The notes beneath the pieces were generated by a model. That model did not search any database, had not been told where the DNA came from, and saw only the letters and a list, made by a program, of their open reading frames with translations. The translations under genes were made by a program, and so were the position numbers. This document shows positions 44,305 to 54,773 of a stretch of 64,000 nucleotides of DNA, one piece after another (positions within the stretch are counted from its first letter, which is position 1; every line of letters begins with the position of its first letter). Location: NCBI RefSeq assembly GCF_000174435.1, contig NZ_ACJN02000001.1, positions 919,658-983,657 on the forward strand, written 5' to 3'. The stretch comes from Desulfonatronospira thiodismutans ASO3-1. GTDB taxonomy: Bacteria > Desulfobacterota > Desulfovibrionia > Desulfovibrionales > Desulfonatronovibrionaceae.

Positions 44305-46227
44305 ATGGGCAAGATAATCGGAATCGACCTGGGAACCACCAACAGTTGCGTATATGTGATGGAAGGCAAGGAAGCCAAGTGCATAAGCAACCCTGAAGGC
44401 GGACGCACAACCCCATCCATTGTAGCTTTTACAGATAAAGAACGTCTGGTCGGGGAAATCGCCAAAAGGCAATCCGTGACCAATCCGGAAAAGACTGTTT
44501 ATTCAGTCAAGCGGCTCATGGGCCGTCAGTACGACGACCCGGTGCTCAAGAACTGGATCGAGAGGTGCTCCTACAAAATTGTAAAAGGCAAAAACGACGA
44601 CGCCTACGTGCAGGTGGGCGACAACACTTACAGCCCGCCGGAAATATCGGCCATGATCCTGCAGAAGCTCAAAAGCGACGCAGAATCATACCTCGGGGAA
44701 ACTGTTTCCGAGGCGGTCATAACCGTTCCGGCCTATTTCAACGACAGCCAGCGCCAGGCCACCAAGGATGCCGGCCGCGTTGCCGGACTTGAGGTAAAAC
44801 GCATAATCAACGAACCTACTGCCGCATCCCTGGCTTATGGTGCCGACAAGAATGTCAACGAAAAGATAGCTGTCTTTGACCTGGGTGGTGGAACATTCGA
44901 CATATCCATCCTGGAAGTGGGCGACAACCTGGTGGAAGTGCGCTCAACCCACGGCGACACCTTCCTGGGCGGAGAGGACTTTGACCAGCGTATCATTAAT
45001 CACTTGGTGGATGAATTCAAAAAGGAGAACGGCATCGACCTCTCCCAGGACCGCATGGCTCTGCAGAGGCTCAGGGAAGCTGCTGAAAAGGCCAAGAAAG
45101 AACTTTCCACCACCATGGAAACAGATATCAATCTGCCCTTTATCACTGCGGATCAAAACGGCCCCAAGCACATGAACATGAAGCTTACCAGGAGCAAACT
45201 GGAGAGCCTGGTGGAAGACCTGGTGCAAAGGACCATCGGACCCTGCGAAAAGGCCTTGAGCGATGCGGATCTCAAGGCCAACGACATCAACCAGGTACTC
45301 CTTGTGGGCGGCCAGACCAGGATGCCCCTGGTACAGAAAAAGGTATCCGAATTCTTTGGCAAAGACCCCAACAAGAGCGTCAACCCCGACGAGGTCGTGG
45401 CCATGGGCGCAGCCATCCAGGGCGGCATCTTTGCTGGAGATGTCAAGGATGTCCTGCTTCTGGACGTAACTCCCTTGTCCCTGGGTATTGAAACCATGGG
45501 CGGCGTGTTCACCAAGCTCATCGAGCGCAACACCACCATCCCCACCCGCAAGAGCCAGATATTCACCACGGCTGCGGACAATCAGCCCTCGGTTTCCATC
45601 CATGTACTCCAGGGAGAGCGCCCCATGGCAGCAGACAACATGACTCTGGGCCGCTTTGAGCTCACCGGTATCCCCCCGGCACCCCGCGGCGTACCTCAGA
45701 TCGAGGTCACCTTTGATATCGACGCCAACGGTCTGGTCAACGTCTCGGCCAAGGATACCGGCACCGGCAAGGAGCAGTCCATCCAGATCACTGCTTCCAG
45801 CGGTCTGTCCGAAGAAGAGATAAACAATCTCGTCAAGGAAGCCGAAAGCCATGCCGAGGAAGACAAGAAAAAACAAAGACTCATCGAAGCCAGAAACCAT
45901 GCCGACACCCTGATCTACACCACTGAAAAGTCCATCCGGGACCTGGGCGAAAACCTGGATGCCGAACTCAAGGCGGACATAGAAAACAAGATTCAGGAAC
46001 TAAAAAACGTCATGGAAGGCGAAGACGAGGAAGCCATCCGCAAGGCTACAGAAGACCTGTCCCAGGCTTCGCACAAACTGGCTGAAAAGCTTTACGCCCA
46101 GAAGACCCAGTCCGGCGAAGCAGGGCAGCAGGACCAGGGCGAGGCCCAGACCGGACAGCAGGGTGCTCAAAGCGCCGAAGAAGATGTGGTGGATGCAGAT
46201 TACACCGAGGTCAACGACAAGAAATAA
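44305..46227 (+). CDS. dnaK: Chaperone DnaK (Hsp70)
   Basis: 640 residues, full canonical length. [85 protein letters not shown], the linker [16 protein letters not shown], the beta domain and a full helical lid ending in a Gln/Gly-rich tail with VVDADYTEV. It folds and disaggregates proteins with DnaJ (not in the window) and GrpE. AAGGAGG precedes the ATG. It is regulated through CIRCE at 42424. Confidence 0.97.
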   Translation: MGKIIGIDLGTTNSCVYVMEGKEAKCISNPEGGRTTPSIVAFTDKERLVGEIAKRQSVTNPEKTVYSVKRLMGRQYDDPVLKNWIERCSYKIVKGKNDDAYVQVGDNTYSPPEISAMILQKLKSDAESYLGETVSEAVITVPAYFNDSQRQATKDAGRVAGLEVKRIINEPTAASLAYGADKNVNEKIAVFDLGGGTFDISILEVGDNLVEVRSTHGDTFLGGEDFDQRIINHLVDEFKKENGIDLSQDRMALQRLREAAEKAKKELSTTMETDINLPFITADQNGPKHMNMKLTRSKLESLVEDLVQRTIGPCEKALSDADLKANDINQVLLVGGQTRMPLVQKKVSEFFGKDPNKSVNPDEVVAMGAAIQGGIFAGDVKDVLLLDVTPLSLGIETMGGVFTKLIERNTTIPTRKSQIFTTAADNQPSVSIHVLQGERPMAADNMTLGRFELTGIPPAPRGVPQIEVTFDIDANGLVNVSAKDTGTGKEQSIQITASSGLSEEEINNLVKEAESHAEEDKKKQRLIEARNHADTLIYTTEKSIRDLGENLDAELKADIENKIQELKNVMEGEDEEAIRKATEDLSQASHKLAEKLYAQKTQSGEAGQQDQGEAQTGQQGAQSAEEDVVDADYTEVNDKK

Positions 46228-46263
46228 ATTGTCTTGACAGCAGGTTGAACCAGTTCCTATTCT

Positions 46264-46295
46264 AGCCCGGGCAACTAAAGGCCCGGGCTTTTTTT
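46264..46295 (+). terminator. Intrinsic terminator after dnaK
   Basis: GC-rich stem AGCCCGGGC...GCCCGGGCT with an 8-base loop, followed by seven T residues, 37 bp after the dnaK stop. This is a textbook rho-independent terminator for hrcA-grpE-dnaK. Confidence 0.92.
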
Positions 46296-46440
46296 ATCTT
46301 AAGTAACGATCCACTATATTTTTTACCGGAATAGGCTCAGGCCCAAAGTGTGCTCAATAGACAATAGTACAAATTTCAAACAAACATGTAGGTAACTTTA
46401 TCTGACACCCTGCCCCGCTGGATTACGTGCACGGCGTAAA

Positions 46441-46670
46441 CTCCCCTCCTTAGCCAAGGAGGGGCCGGGGGTGGTTGTATGAAGACCACTTCCACTAAAC
46501 TCCCCTCCTTGGACAAGGAGGGGCCGGGGGTGGTTGTATGAAGACCACTTCCACTAAACTCCCCTCCTTGGACAAGGAGGGGCCGGGGGTGATTGTATGA
46601 GACCACTTCCACTAAACTCCCCTCCTTGGACAAGGAGGGGCCGGGGGTGGTTGTATGAGATCCCTTCCTT
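46441..46670. repeat. 59-bp tandem repeat, four units
   Basis: Four near-identical units at 46441, 46500, 46559 and 46617 (59, 59, 58 and a partial unit). Each contains the palindrome CCCCTCCTTGGACAAGGAGGGG followed by CCGGGGGTGGTTGTATGA. The first unit has TTAGCCAA in the loop. The array ends about 130 bp before the LppC-like gene and follows the dnaK terminator. All units have the same spacer, so it is not a CRISPR. Nothing else is evident in the 571-bp gap. Confidence 0.85.
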
Positions 46671-46798
46671 TTTCGGATGTTGTCCCGAAGGGGCCTCTTT
46701 TTTTGCGCAGGGTCGCAGAAAAAACCCAATACCTGTTTTCTAAACAAACACCGAGTTTTTCCAAGTATATCTACCTGTACCTGTCAGGCTTAATAACC

Positions 46799-48739
46799 AT
46801 GCATAAAACACGATTTATTATAGCTTTACTCCTTCTGTTCTTCATTGCCGCATGCGCGGAAAAAAAAGTGGTCACCGACCCTCCCAGACCGGACCTGCAG
46901 CAAAGGGCTGCCCAGGCCTGGGAGGCCGAGGATCATCCCGCTGCCCAGGACCTCTATTCTCAGCTCCTGGAAGAATTTGAACTGGAAGAGGACCATGAAA
47001 TCATGGCCTGGAAAAGGCTGGCTGTAAGCGCAGGGGAAAACCGCGACTACCGGCAATCCATGCAGGCCCTTGAGAAGTGGGCCCAAATGGATCCAGAGGC
47101 CGCGGACAAGTGGAAATGGCATCACTACTACTCTATGGCCCTGAAAGAAACTGAAACCGAGCAGAAATACGTCCGCTACCTCCAAAACCTCTACAGGGAT
47201 GAATCCAGACCTGTAGAGCTGCGGCTCAAGACGGCCCTGACCCTGGCAGAACATCACCTGGAAAGCCAGAGATACCCTGAAGGAATGGATGTTTTAAGAG
47301 ATATCCGCCAGTTTGCTTATACAGATGAGCAAAAGGTATGGATTGAAGAAGCCGGCAGCAGACTTTTTCTAAAGATGGACCTTGAAGAACTCGAAAAAGC
47401 TGCTGAATTTATGGACAGGGAAAAGAAACTCCATTTCCCGGACAACCTTTTCTGGTGGTCCTATTTTCACGCCCGTCTCCAGGACGATAATGACCAGTGG
47501 GAATCCCTCAGGCCCGGAATGATTGAGATCGCCAGGCAGAGTGAGCTGGTTTACCGGACTCCCTTCAACAAGGTCCTGGAGAAGTGGGAGGAGAAGCTGG
47601 GCAAGCCCACTCCTGTCATGGCTCTGCTGTTGCCTCTAAGCGACAGTTATTCCTCTGTGGGCTGGAAAGTCATGCGCGGAGCAGGCCAGGCCCACTGGGA
47701 CCTTTTAAGTAACGGCCTGGATGTCAGAGTCAAGACCATAAACACCAACAATCCCGGCTGGATTGAAGAGTTGAAAAAGCTTCAGAACGTTTCCCTGGCG
47801 GGTGGCCCCCTGTCCGGAGAAGCATGGGAAAAAATACGTGAGGCGGATCTGCACAGGGAAATGGTCTTTCTGACCTTTCTGCCGACCATGGAAGAGGAGG
47901 GCAGCCAGGGATGGCGTTTTTTCTCCAGTGCCGGGGATCAGGTCAGGGCTCTTCTTAAGATCGGCACTCAGGAAATGGACATTGAGAATTTTGCAGTGAT
48001 GTATCCCGAGGAGGATTTCGGACGCTCATATGCTGAAACTTTCTGGGAAAAAGCCCGGGACATGGATGCCCAGGTCCAGGGTATCCAGAGTTATCCCACT
48101 GATGATCACGCCAGCTGGAACCGCATCGTGTCCTCATTTCTGGACATAACCGACCCCAATGACCCTTTTTTGGACCCTGACCCCGGTTTTGAGGCGGTAT
48201 TCATTCCGGACACTTTGTCCAGGGCCCAGGGGCTTATACCCCAGTTTTTCTACTTCAATGTGGATCACTTAGTATTTATGGGCCCCATGCTCTGGTACCA
48301 GGGGTACTCTCCCGGGACCCTGGAACAGCAGTTCTTCTCCCTGGCTTTAAGCTGCGGGGCATGGAACAGTCACAATCCCTCACCCCCTGCCAGACAGCTC
48401 AGTGAAGGCCTGGAAGACAGTCTTCAGGGAGAAGCGGATTTCTGGGTGGCCCTGGGCTACGACTTTGTAAGATTCGCCTCCAGGCTGGGAAATATGCCTT
48501 CACCTGAAAACAATGATGAAGTCAACCGCATTTTGTCCGGAAACGAGTTCGACTCCTGGAGCATGGCCCCTATAAACTGGGACGATGAGGGCAAAGCATC
48601 ACAGGACCTCTTCGTGTTCCGGATGGATCGCCATGAGCTTCAGCCAGTGGAGCCCGAAGCCATGAAATGGACCATAGAATCCAGGAAACAAAGAAGAGCC
48701 ATGTGGCTGGAGCGTTTAAGGGAACAGGAAAGAGAGTAA
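46799..48739 (+). CDS. LppC/LpoA-like outer-membrane or periplasmic lipoprotein
   Basis: 646 residues with a clear lipoprotein signal (MHKTRFIIALLLLFFIAAC). The N-terminal half (30-250) is helical and TPR-like (AQAWEAEDHPAAQDLYSQLL...). From about 260, VMALLLPLSDSYSSVGWKVMRGA opens a periplasmic-binding-protein type I fold, as in the LpoA/LppC family that activates penicillin-binding proteins. That role is inferred; in Deltaproteobacteria the client is not established. The frame extends to 46655, but the ATG at 46799 begins the signal peptide. It should be processed by the Lgt encoded at 21308. Confidence 0.8.
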   Translation: MHKTRFIIALLLLFFIAACAEKKVVTDPPRPDLQQRAAQAWEAEDHPAAQDLYSQLLEEFELEEDHEIMAWKRLAVSAGENRDYRQSMQALEKWAQMDPEAADKWKWHHYYSMALKETETEQKYVRYLQNLYRDESRPVELRLKTALTLAEHHLESQRYPEGMDVLRDIRQFAYTDEQKVWIEEAGSRLFLKMDLEELEKAAEFMDREKKLHFPDNLFWWSYFHARLQDDNDQWESLRPGMIEIARQSELVYRTPFNKVLEKWEEKLGKPTPVMALLLPLSDSYSSVGWKVMRGAGQAHWDLLSNGLDVRVKTINTNNPGWIEELKKLQNVSLAGGPLSGEAWEKIREADLHREMVFLTFLPTMEEEGSQGWRFFSSAGDQVRALLKIGTQEMDIENFAVMYPEEDFGRSYAETFWEKARDMDAQVQGIQSYPTDDHASWNRIVSSFLDITDPNDPFLDPDPGFEAVFIPDTLSRAQGLIPQFFYFNVDHLVFMGPMLWYQGYSPGTLEQQFFSLALSCGAWNSHNPSPPARQLSEGLEDSLQGEADFWVALGYDFVRFASRLGNMPSPENNDEVNRILSGNEFDSWSMAPINWDDEGKASQDLFVFRMDRHELQPVEPEAMKWTIESRKQRRAMWLERLREQERE

Positions 48740-48854
48740 CGGTCTCAGCAGATTCAGTAAATTTCTGAAAACTGTTTCGCAGACAGCAAAGAGCAGCACA
48801 TGCTTGCCTGGATAATCCATAACACGTAATCCGTTATATCAGGAGAACAGAAGA

Positions 48855-49139
48855 GTGAATATTGATAAAGAATACGTAAGCAGGATAGCTGCACTGGCCA
48901 GGCTGGAAACATCCCCGGAGCAGGCCGAAAAATTCGCTGTCCAGTTCCGGGACATCATCGGATACATGGACAGCCTCAACCAGGTGGACACTTCCGGGGT
49001 GGAGCCTTTTTATTCACCTTCGGAAAACATTTCTGTTCTGCGCGAGGATGAAACCCGCAAAACCTGCCGGCGCAGCGACATACTGGCCAGTGCCCCGCAC
49101 CATGACGGAGAATACTTTATTGTCCCCAGGATAATCTAG
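48855..49139 (+). CDS. gatC: Aspartyl/glutamyl-tRNA amidotransferase subunit C
   Basis: 94 residues. Small structural subunit of GatCAB, which converts misacylated Glu-tRNA(Gln) or Asp-tRNA(Asn) to the amidated form. It has the family pattern VSRIAALARLETSPEQAEKFAVQFRDIIGYMDSLNQVDTSGVEPFYSPSE. The start is GTG with AGGAG upstream. gatA follows in 16 bp; gatB is not in the window. Confidence 0.92.
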   Translation: MNIDKEYVSRIAALARLETSPEQAEKFAVQFRDIIGYMDSLNQVDTSGVEPFYSPSENISVLREDETRKTCRRSDILASAPHHDGEYFIVPRII

Positions 49140-49155
49140 CAAAAGGTGAGCACAA

Positions 49156-50625
49156 GTGTACCAAGACACCAGAACCCTCTGCACAACCAGGCTGCTGCTG
49201 CAGAAAAAAGAAATCAAGGCCTCTGAAGTGGTTGAGGAATACCTGGACAACATTCGCCAGACTGAACCAGGCATCAGGGCCATGCTGCATATCCGGGAAG
49301 AAGAGGCCCTGGAAGAGGCCAGAGAGATGGACCGGCAGGGTCCGGACAATGAAAAGCCATTGTGGGGCGTGCCCATGACCATCAAGGATGTCATCTGCAC
49401 CCGGGGCACTCCCACTACCTGCGGTTCCAGAATCCTGGAAAACTTCACCCCGGGTTATGATGCCACTCTGGTACAGCGGCTGAGGCAGGCCGGGGCCATA
49501 ATCCTGGGGAAAACCAACATGGACGAGTTTGCCATGGGTTCATCCACTGAAAACTCGGCCCTGCAGACAACGTCCAACCCTTGGGATCTGTCCCGTGTAC
49601 CCGGGGGCTCCAGCGGAGGGTCGGCTGCATCCATGGCCGCAGGACAGTCCCTGGGCTCCATTGGAACCGATACCGGCGGCTCCATTCGTCAGCCGGCCTC
49701 ATTTTGCGGGGTGGTGGGCATGAAGCCCACTTATGGCCGGGTTTCCAGATACGGGCTTGTGGCTTTTGGTTCTTCACTGGACCAGGCTGGACCCATGACC
49801 TTGAGTGTTCCTGACAGCGCAGCAGTTTTAAATGTCATATCCGGTCATGACCCCCTGGATTCCACCTCTTCCAGCGCCCCTGTTCCGGATTACCTGGACG
49901 CCCTGGAAAAAAGAAAAGATCTTCATGGCCTGCGCATAGGACTTCCCCGGCAGTACTGGGAAGAAAAAATGAGCCCTGAAGTGGATTCAGCCTGTAAAAA
50001 GGTTCTGGAAACCATCCGGGAGGCCGGAGCCCGGACCGTTCCGGTGGACCTTCCCCACGTACAGCACGGAGTTGCTGCATATTATATCATAGCCATGGCC
50101 GAGGCCTCTTCCAACCTGGCCCGCTACGACGGGGTCAGGTACGGCTACAGGGATCAGGAGGCCCGGGAACTACTGGACATGTACCGCCGCACCAGGTCCA
50201 GGGCCCTGGGAGAAGAAGTCCAGCGCAGGATCATGATCGGCACTTATGTCCTTTCCGCTGGATATTATGATGCCTATTATAAAAAGGCAGCCCAGATACG
50301 CAGGCTCATTCACCGTGACTTCATGCAGGCCTTTGAAGACTGTGACCTGCTCTGCTCCCCGGTTGTTCCCTCTACCGCCTTTCGCCTGGGAGAAAACGTG
50401 GACGACCCCCTGCAGATGTATCTTACGGACATATTTACCACCTCCCTGAACCTGGCCGGCCTTCCCGGAATAAGTATACCTGCGGGCCTGGGCCATGAAA
50501 CCGGCCTTCCCGTGGGCATTCAGTTTATGGGTCCGGCATTCGGGGAAGAGCTTCTGTTGCAGGCAGCCGGCATCCTGGAGCAGAGTCTGCCGGCACTGCC
50601 CTTTCCCGCCGCCCTGAAAGAATGA
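49156..50625 (+). CDS. gatA: Glutamyl-tRNA(Gln) amidotransferase subunit A
   Basis: 489-residue amidase that hydrolyses glutamine to supply ammonia for tRNA transamidation. The Ser-cisSer-Lys triad is visible: Lys in [11 protein letters not shown] (about 77), cis-Ser in [11 protein letters not shown] and the nucleophile Ser in [25 protein letters not shown] ends the fold. GTG start at 49156 with AAAGGTGAG upstream. It ends overlapping the mnmA-like gene by four bases (ATGA), so tRNA charging and tRNA modification genes form one operon. Confidence 0.95.
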   Translation: MYQDTRTLCTTRLLLQKKEIKASEVVEEYLDNIRQTEPGIRAMLHIREEEALEEAREMDRQGPDNEKPLWGVPMTIKDVICTRGTPTTCGSRILENFTPGYDATLVQRLRQAGAIILGKTNMDEFAMGSSTENSALQTTSNPWDLSRVPGGSSGGSAASMAAGQSLGSIGTDTGGSIRQPASFCGVVGMKPTYGRVSRYGLVAFGSSLDQAGPMTLSVPDSAAVLNVISGHDPLDSTSSSAPVPDYLDALEKRKDLHGLRIGLPRQYWEEKMSPEVDSACKKVLETIREAGARTVPVDLPHVQHGVAAYYIIAMAEASSNLARYDGVRYGYRDQEARELLDMYRRTRSRALGEEVQRRIMIGTYVLSAGYYDAYYKKAAQIRRLIHRDFMQAFEDCDLLCSPVVPSTAFRLGENVDDPLQMYLTDIFTTSLNLAGLPGISIPAGLGHETGLPVGIQFMGPAFGEELLLQAAGILEQSLPALPFPAALKE

Positions 50626-51656
50626 GAATAGCTGTCGCTGTAAGCGGGGGCCTGGACAGCCTGGCCTCCCTGGTAATGCTCCGGGAAGAAGGCCATGACG
50701 TTCTGGCGCTTCATGCCCGGTTTTTCCCCCGCCTGGATGAACACCTGGAGAAAAGACTCAAGGGCATCTGCACCAGCCTGGGCGTGGAGATGCATGTCAC
50801 CCTGCTGCAGGATGAATTTGCCGCCCGGGTGATTGATCCCTTTGTCCAGGATTACCTGGATGGTCTGACCCCAAACCCCTGCGCCCGCTGCAACATGCGC
50901 ATAAAATTCGGGCTGTTGCTGGACCGGGCCCTGGAGCTTGGAGCCTCGGCCCTGGCCACCGGCCATTATGCGGGAATTAAAAAAAACAGTTCAGGCCCGG
51001 TTTTGATGCGGGCCCTGGACCAGGCCAAGGACCAGAGCTACTTTCTGTGCCTTGTCCCTCCCCGGAGGCTTGCCCGGGCAAAATTTCCCATGTATCATCA
51101 TTTCAAGTCCAGCATGCAGGAGTTTTTGCAGAACAGAAACATCACTGTCCCCGCCAGGGAGGAAAGCAATGAGATATGTTTCATTCCCGGGGATTATCGG
51201 GATTTTATAGCCGGCAGGCTTGAAAAAAGCCATGAGCCCCTGCCCGGCCCCATAGTTGATTCTTCGGGCCGCACCCTGGGACGGCACCAGGGGCTGTGGC
51301 GCTACACCCCGGGCCAGAGACGCGGGCTGGGCATCGCTTTTAAGCACCCTTTATACGTGCTGCGCAAGGACCTTGCCAGCAACACCCTGGTGGTAGGAGC
51401 CAGGGAGGAACTGGGAGCCGGGGAATTCCAAGCCCGGGATGTGAATATCCTGGAAGAGCCCCGGAAATGGCCCCTGGACCTTCTGGTCCAGACCAGGTAC
51501 CGTCAGAAAGCCCGCCCTGCTGAAGTAGAACTATGGGGGCAGCGGATGCGTGTACGCTACAAGGGCGAGCCGGGCCTGCCGGTTCCAGGACAGGTGGCAG
51601 CGGTTTATTCCCCAAAGGGACAGGTCCTGGCCGGGGGCATAATTCAACAGGAATAG
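50622..51656 (+). CDS. tRNA-specific 2-thiouridylase (MnmA family)
   Basis: 344 residues. The PP-loop [10 protein letters not shown] at 8-17 adenylates U34 of tRNA. The two catalytic cysteines are in NPCARCN (about 86) and EICFIPGDY (about 185), and the C-terminal beta domain follows ([20 protein letters not shown]). This installs 2-thiouridine at the wobble position of Lys, Glu and Gln tRNAs. It differs in detail from E. coli MnmA (N-terminal VSGGLDSL rather than SGGVDSS), so a paralogous role cannot be excluded. ATGA overlap with gatA. Confidence 0.85.
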   Translation: MRIAVAVSGGLDSLASLVMLREEGHDVLALHARFFPRLDEHLEKRLKGICTSLGVEMHVTLLQDEFAARVIDPFVQDYLDGLTPNPCARCNMRIKFGLLLDRALELGASALATGHYAGIKKNSSGPVLMRALDQAKDQSYFLCLVPPRRLARAKFPMYHHFKSSMQEFLQNRNITVPAREESNEICFIPGDYRDFIAGRLEKSHEPLPGPIVDSSGRTLGRHQGLWRYTPGQRRGLGIAFKHPLYVLRKDLASNTLVVGAREELGAGEFQARDVNILEEPRKWPLDLLVQTRYRQKARPAEVELWGQRMRVRYKGEPGLPVPGQVAAVYSPKGQVLAGGIIQQE

Positions 51657-51667
51657 TCGGTAAAGCC

Positions 51668-52957
51668 ATGTCTTCAGCTTATTTTTTCATGACCACCCTT
51701 GGATGCAGGGTAAACCAGTACGAATCCCAGGCCATTTCCGAGGCCCTGCAGCGACAGGGTCTGGTCCCTGCAGACGGCCCTGAACAGGCCGGATATATTT
51801 ATGTCAACTCCTGTGCTGTCACCGCCAGGGCCGTAAAGGACCTGAAAAAAACCCTGCGGCGTCTGCGCGTCCAGGCCCCGCAGGCCCGCATCATTGTTAC
51901 CGGCTGCGCCGCACAGATCTTTGAAGAAGAACTGGGGGCCCTGGAAGAAGTAGACCTGGTGGTTCCCCAGTCCCGCAAGACCTCTATTCTTGCGTCCCCG
52001 TTTCCAGACCCGCATGCCGGTGATCCCGGCCTGGATTACTGGATCACCAGCTATTTCCGGGCCAGACCTGTGGTCAAGGTTCAGGACGGCTGCTCCAGGG
52101 GCTGTTCCTATTGCATAGTTCCTGCCTCCCGCGGTGCACCCGTCAGCCGCCCCCCGGAAGTTGTGCTCAGAGAAATCCAGGGGCTTTTGAACCGGGGCTA
52201 CAGGGAGATAGTCATAAGCGGAATCAATCTGGGCATGTACGGGGTGGATCTGGATGCCAGGGAAGATTTCTGGGATCTCATCTGCTACCTGGAAAAAAAC
52301 CTGGCCTCTGAGTGGGAAGACAGGATGCGCCTGCGCCTGAGCTCCCTGGATCCGGCCATGCTTGATTCCCGGGGCATAGACATCATTTCCTCCTCCGTCC
52401 TGATCTGCCCTCATTTCCACCTGTCCCTGCAAAGCGGCTGCACTTGGGTTTTAACCCGCATGGGGCGCGATCACTACCATCCAGCCAAGGCCATCTTTTT
52501 TGTTGAACGTCTGGAAAGAACCATACCTTTTTATTCCATGGGAGCAGATTTTCTGGTGGGATTTCCCGGGGAAAAACCGGATTACTTTGAACGAACTCTC
52601 AAACTGACAGAGGCCCTGCCTCTGTCCTACGGCCATGTGTTCACCTATTCCCCCAGGCCCGGAACCCGTGCAGCCCGATGGCCGGACCAGATCGCCCAGC
52701 ACGTCAAGGAAAAAAGAGCGCGTGAACTAAAAGAGGTCTTAAAGCACAAGCGCCAACGTTTTACCAGCAAGCTTCTGCGGGAAGACAAGTTGCGCCTGAT
52801 CATGGAAACCCCATATAAAGGCATGAGCGAATACTACATGGATTGCTTTATAGAGGACCAGAATCTGGGATTAAAGCCGGGAGACACCGTCAGCGCAGCT
52901 CCCTATAAAATCCAGGACTCCAAGCTTATGGTTGAAGTGTTCTCGCAATACTGGTAA
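51668..52957 (+). CDS. mtaB: MiaB/MtaB-like tRNA methylthiotransferase
   Basis: Radical SAM methylthiotransferase, 429 residues. The N-terminal cluster domain has Cys in TLGCRVNQYES, VNSCAVT and VTGCAAQ; the radical SAM motif is CSRGCSYCIVPASRG (about 141-155). FHLSLQSGCTWVLTRMGRDH and a C-terminal TRAM-like domain follow. It resembles MtaB, which makes 2-methylthio-t6A37 in ANN-decoding tRNAs; MiaB is a less likely alternative. The frame continues back to 51533 inside the mnmA-like gene; the ATG at 51668 starts the conserved domain. Confidence 0.85.
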   Translation: MSSAYFFMTTLGCRVNQYESQAISEALQRQGLVPADGPEQAGYIYVNSCAVTARAVKDLKKTLRRLRVQAPQARIIVTGCAAQIFEEELGALEEVDLVVPQSRKTSILASPFPDPHAGDPGLDYWITSYFRARPVVKVQDGCSRGCSYCIVPASRGAPVSRPPEVVLREIQGLLNRGYREIVISGINLGMYGVDLDAREDFWDLICYLEKNLASEWEDRMRLRLSSLDPAMLDSRGIDIISSSVLICPHFHLSLQSGCTWVLTRMGRDHYHPAKAIFFVERLERTIPFYSMGADFLVGFPGEKPDYFERTLKLTEALPLSYGHVFTYSPRPGTRAARWPDQIAQHVKEKRARELKEVLKHKRQRFTSKLLREDKLRLIMETPYKGMSEYYMDCFIEDQNLGLKPGDTVSAAPYKIQDSKLMVEVFSQYW

Positions 52958-53064
52958 TATTTTTTTACATTACAGATTCAAATCCTGTCCAGTTCATTGC
53001 GCCATATTATAATTTTAAGACCAAACATCCTGTCCACCCCGGGTGTGACAGGTGTACCTGTATT

Positions 53065-53607
53065 ATGAGTCACCCGGAAATACCCGGGCCGGGCAAACTG
53101 TTTCTGTCCATCCTGAGTTCCAGATGGGAACTCTTTGAGGAAGAACTTCTGCCTGCCCTGAGCCTGCGGTTCGGCCGTGTGGATTTCGAAAGTCCCTATA
53201 TTCCTCTAACGGAAACAGATTACTACAACCAGGAACTGGGGACGCCCATTTTCAGGCGCATATATACCTTTTATCCCCTGGTGGAACTTAACAGGCTGCC
53301 GGAAATAAAGCTTGTCACCAACAGCCTGGAGCAGGACTGGCTGCGTGACGATAAGCGCCTTTTCAACCTGGATCCGGGGCTTTTGACCCTGGAGCGTCTG
53401 GTCCTGGCAACCGGCAAGAATTTTACCCATCGCATCTACCTGGATCAGGGCATCTGGGCTGATCTGACCCTGATCTTTACCAGGGGGGACTGGGTGGATC
53501 TGCCCTGGACCTTTCCGGATTATGCCTCGGAGAAAATCAAGACACACCTGCGTGAAATCAGGACCAGTTACCGCAAACAATTACAAAAGGCATCCCAGAC
53601 AAAATGA
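53065..53607 (+). CDS. DUF4416 family protein
   Basis: 180-residue soluble protein with PLTETDYYNQELGTPIFRRIYTFYPLVE and TNSLEQDW, then FNLDPGLLTLERLVLATGKNF and HRIYLDQGIWADLTLIF. This pattern fits DUF4416 proteins of sulfate reducers and other anaerobes (recalled). Function unknown; members are sometimes labelled GTP-binding without clear motifs, and none is visible here. The stop overlaps the start of yicC by four bases, so it belongs to the yicC-remA-gmk-pyrF operon. Confidence 0.75.
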   Translation: MSHPEIPGPGKLFLSILSSRWELFEEELLPALSLRFGRVDFESPYIPLTETDYYNQELGTPIFRRIYTFYPLVELNRLPEIKLVTNSLEQDWLRDDKRLFNLDPGLLTLERLVLATGKNFTHRIYLDQGIWADLTLIFTRGDWVDLPWTFPDYASEKIKTHLREIRTSYRKQLQKASQTK

Positions 53608-54485
53608 CACACAGCATGACCGGCTATGGCTCCGCCTCTATGGAAAAGGCCCAGTGGAACCTGAACTGGGAAATAAAAAGCGTCAACAGCCGCCACCTGG
53701 ATATAAAGTGGAAGATCCCCCCTGCCCTTTTTTACAGGCAGACCGGGTGGGAAAAAATCCTCAGGAAATACGCCTCCAGGGGCCGTGTGGAAATATATCT
53801 TGACATGCGCATTCTGGACCCTGACAAGCTGGGCCTGGAATTTGACCACCCTCAAGCCATGGCCATGATAGAAGAGCTCAAAAAATTCGCCTCCAGCACC
53901 GGTTATGAATTCAAGCCGGATCTAAATGTTTTGCTGCGCATGCAGTCCATGTGGCAGGAAAAATCATCCAGCATGGATGAAGAGCTTCTGTCTGACCTGG
54001 AAACCTGCCTGGAAAAAGCCCTGCAGAAGTGGAATGATTCCAGGAAATCTGAAGGTGAACAGCTTTTAATGGACCTGCAGGAACGTATCACAAGGCTCAA
54101 GTCGAGCCTTGCTCAGCTTGAGGACCTGGCGGCCGGCAACACAGACCAGCGTTTTCAGGAACTGCGCTCCAGGGTGGACAGGATTCTGGGGGAAATAAAT
54201 GTGGAGGCCGACCAGAACAGGCTTCTTCAGGAACTGAGCCTTATGGCGGACAGGCTTGATGTCTCCGAGGAAATAACCAGGCTCAGGGCTCACTTGGACT
54301 CCATGCACGGGCTTGTGGCAACAAGCGGCGAGATGGGCCGCAAACTGGATTTTTTTCTCCAGGAGGCCTTCAGGGAGATAAATACCTGTGCCAACAAATG
54401 CCAGAACACTCAAATGAGCAAAATAGCCGTGGATTTCAAAACCGAACTGGAAAAATGCCGGGAACAGGCCCAGAACCTGGAGTAG
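53604..54485 (+). CDS. yicC: YicC family protein (endoribonuclease-related)
   Basis: 293 residues, the normal YicC length. The start MTHSMTGYGSASMEKAQWNLNWEIKSVNSRHLDIKWKIP and the C-terminus REINTCANKCQNTQMSKIAVDFKTELEKCREQAQNLE are diagnostic. E. coli YicC is reported to affect small RNA stability and has RNase activity. The middle is a long helical coiled coil. It begins inside the DUF4416 stop and is followed by remA and gmk, an order common in anaerobes. Confidence 0.93.
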   Translation: MTHSMTGYGSASMEKAQWNLNWEIKSVNSRHLDIKWKIPPALFYRQTGWEKILRKYASRGRVEIYLDMRILDPDKLGLEFDHPQAMAMIEELKKFASSTGYEFKPDLNVLLRMQSMWQEKSSSMDEELLSDLETCLEKALQKWNDSRKSEGEQLLMDLQERITRLKSSLAQLEDLAAGNTDQRFQELRSRVDRILGEINVEADQNRLLQELSLMADRLDVSEEITRLRAHLDSMHGLVATSGEMGRKLDFFLQEAFREINTCANKCQNTQMSKIAVDFKTELEKCREQAQNLE

Positions 54486-54491
54486 CTATTC

Positions 54492-54773
54492 ATGGACAGC
54501 AATATCTACAAGACCAGGTTCAGGCTTTTGAACATAGGTTACGGCAACAGCGTCATCATTTCCAGAGTGGTGTCCATTGTCAATCCGGGTTCATCGCCCA
54601 TGCGCAGGCTCCGGGAGGATGCCAGGGAGCGCAACATGCTCATCGATGCCACCCAGGGCCGCAAGACCAGGTCCATCCTGGTCATGGATTCGGGACATGT
54701 TATTCTCTCGGCTGTACAGCCGGAGACAATGGCCCAGCGGATAAAACAACTGGAGGCCAGAGATGAATCCTAA
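54492..54773 (+). CDS. remA: RemA/DUF370 family regulator
   Basis: 93 residues. [34 protein letters not shown] and [31 protein letters not shown] are the DUF370/RemA signature. In Bacillus RemA activates matrix and osmoprotection genes by DNA binding; the role in Deltaproteobacteria is untested. Its end overlaps the start of gmk by 11 bp. Reading through yicC-remA-gmk is likely. Confidence 0.92.
   Translation: MDSNIYKTRFRLLNIGYGNSVIISRVVSIVNPGSSPMRRLREDARERNMLIDATQGRKTRSILVMDSGHVILSAVQPETMAQRIKQLEARDES

Noticed and set aside
46441-46670. CRISPR-like array
   Set aside because: Units are contiguous 59-bp copies with identical interiors; there are no unique spacers and no cas genes.
46655-46798. 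Extended N-terminus of the LppC-like protein
   Set aside because: It would begin at the edge of the 59-bp array and place 48 residues before a clear lipoprotein signal peptide.
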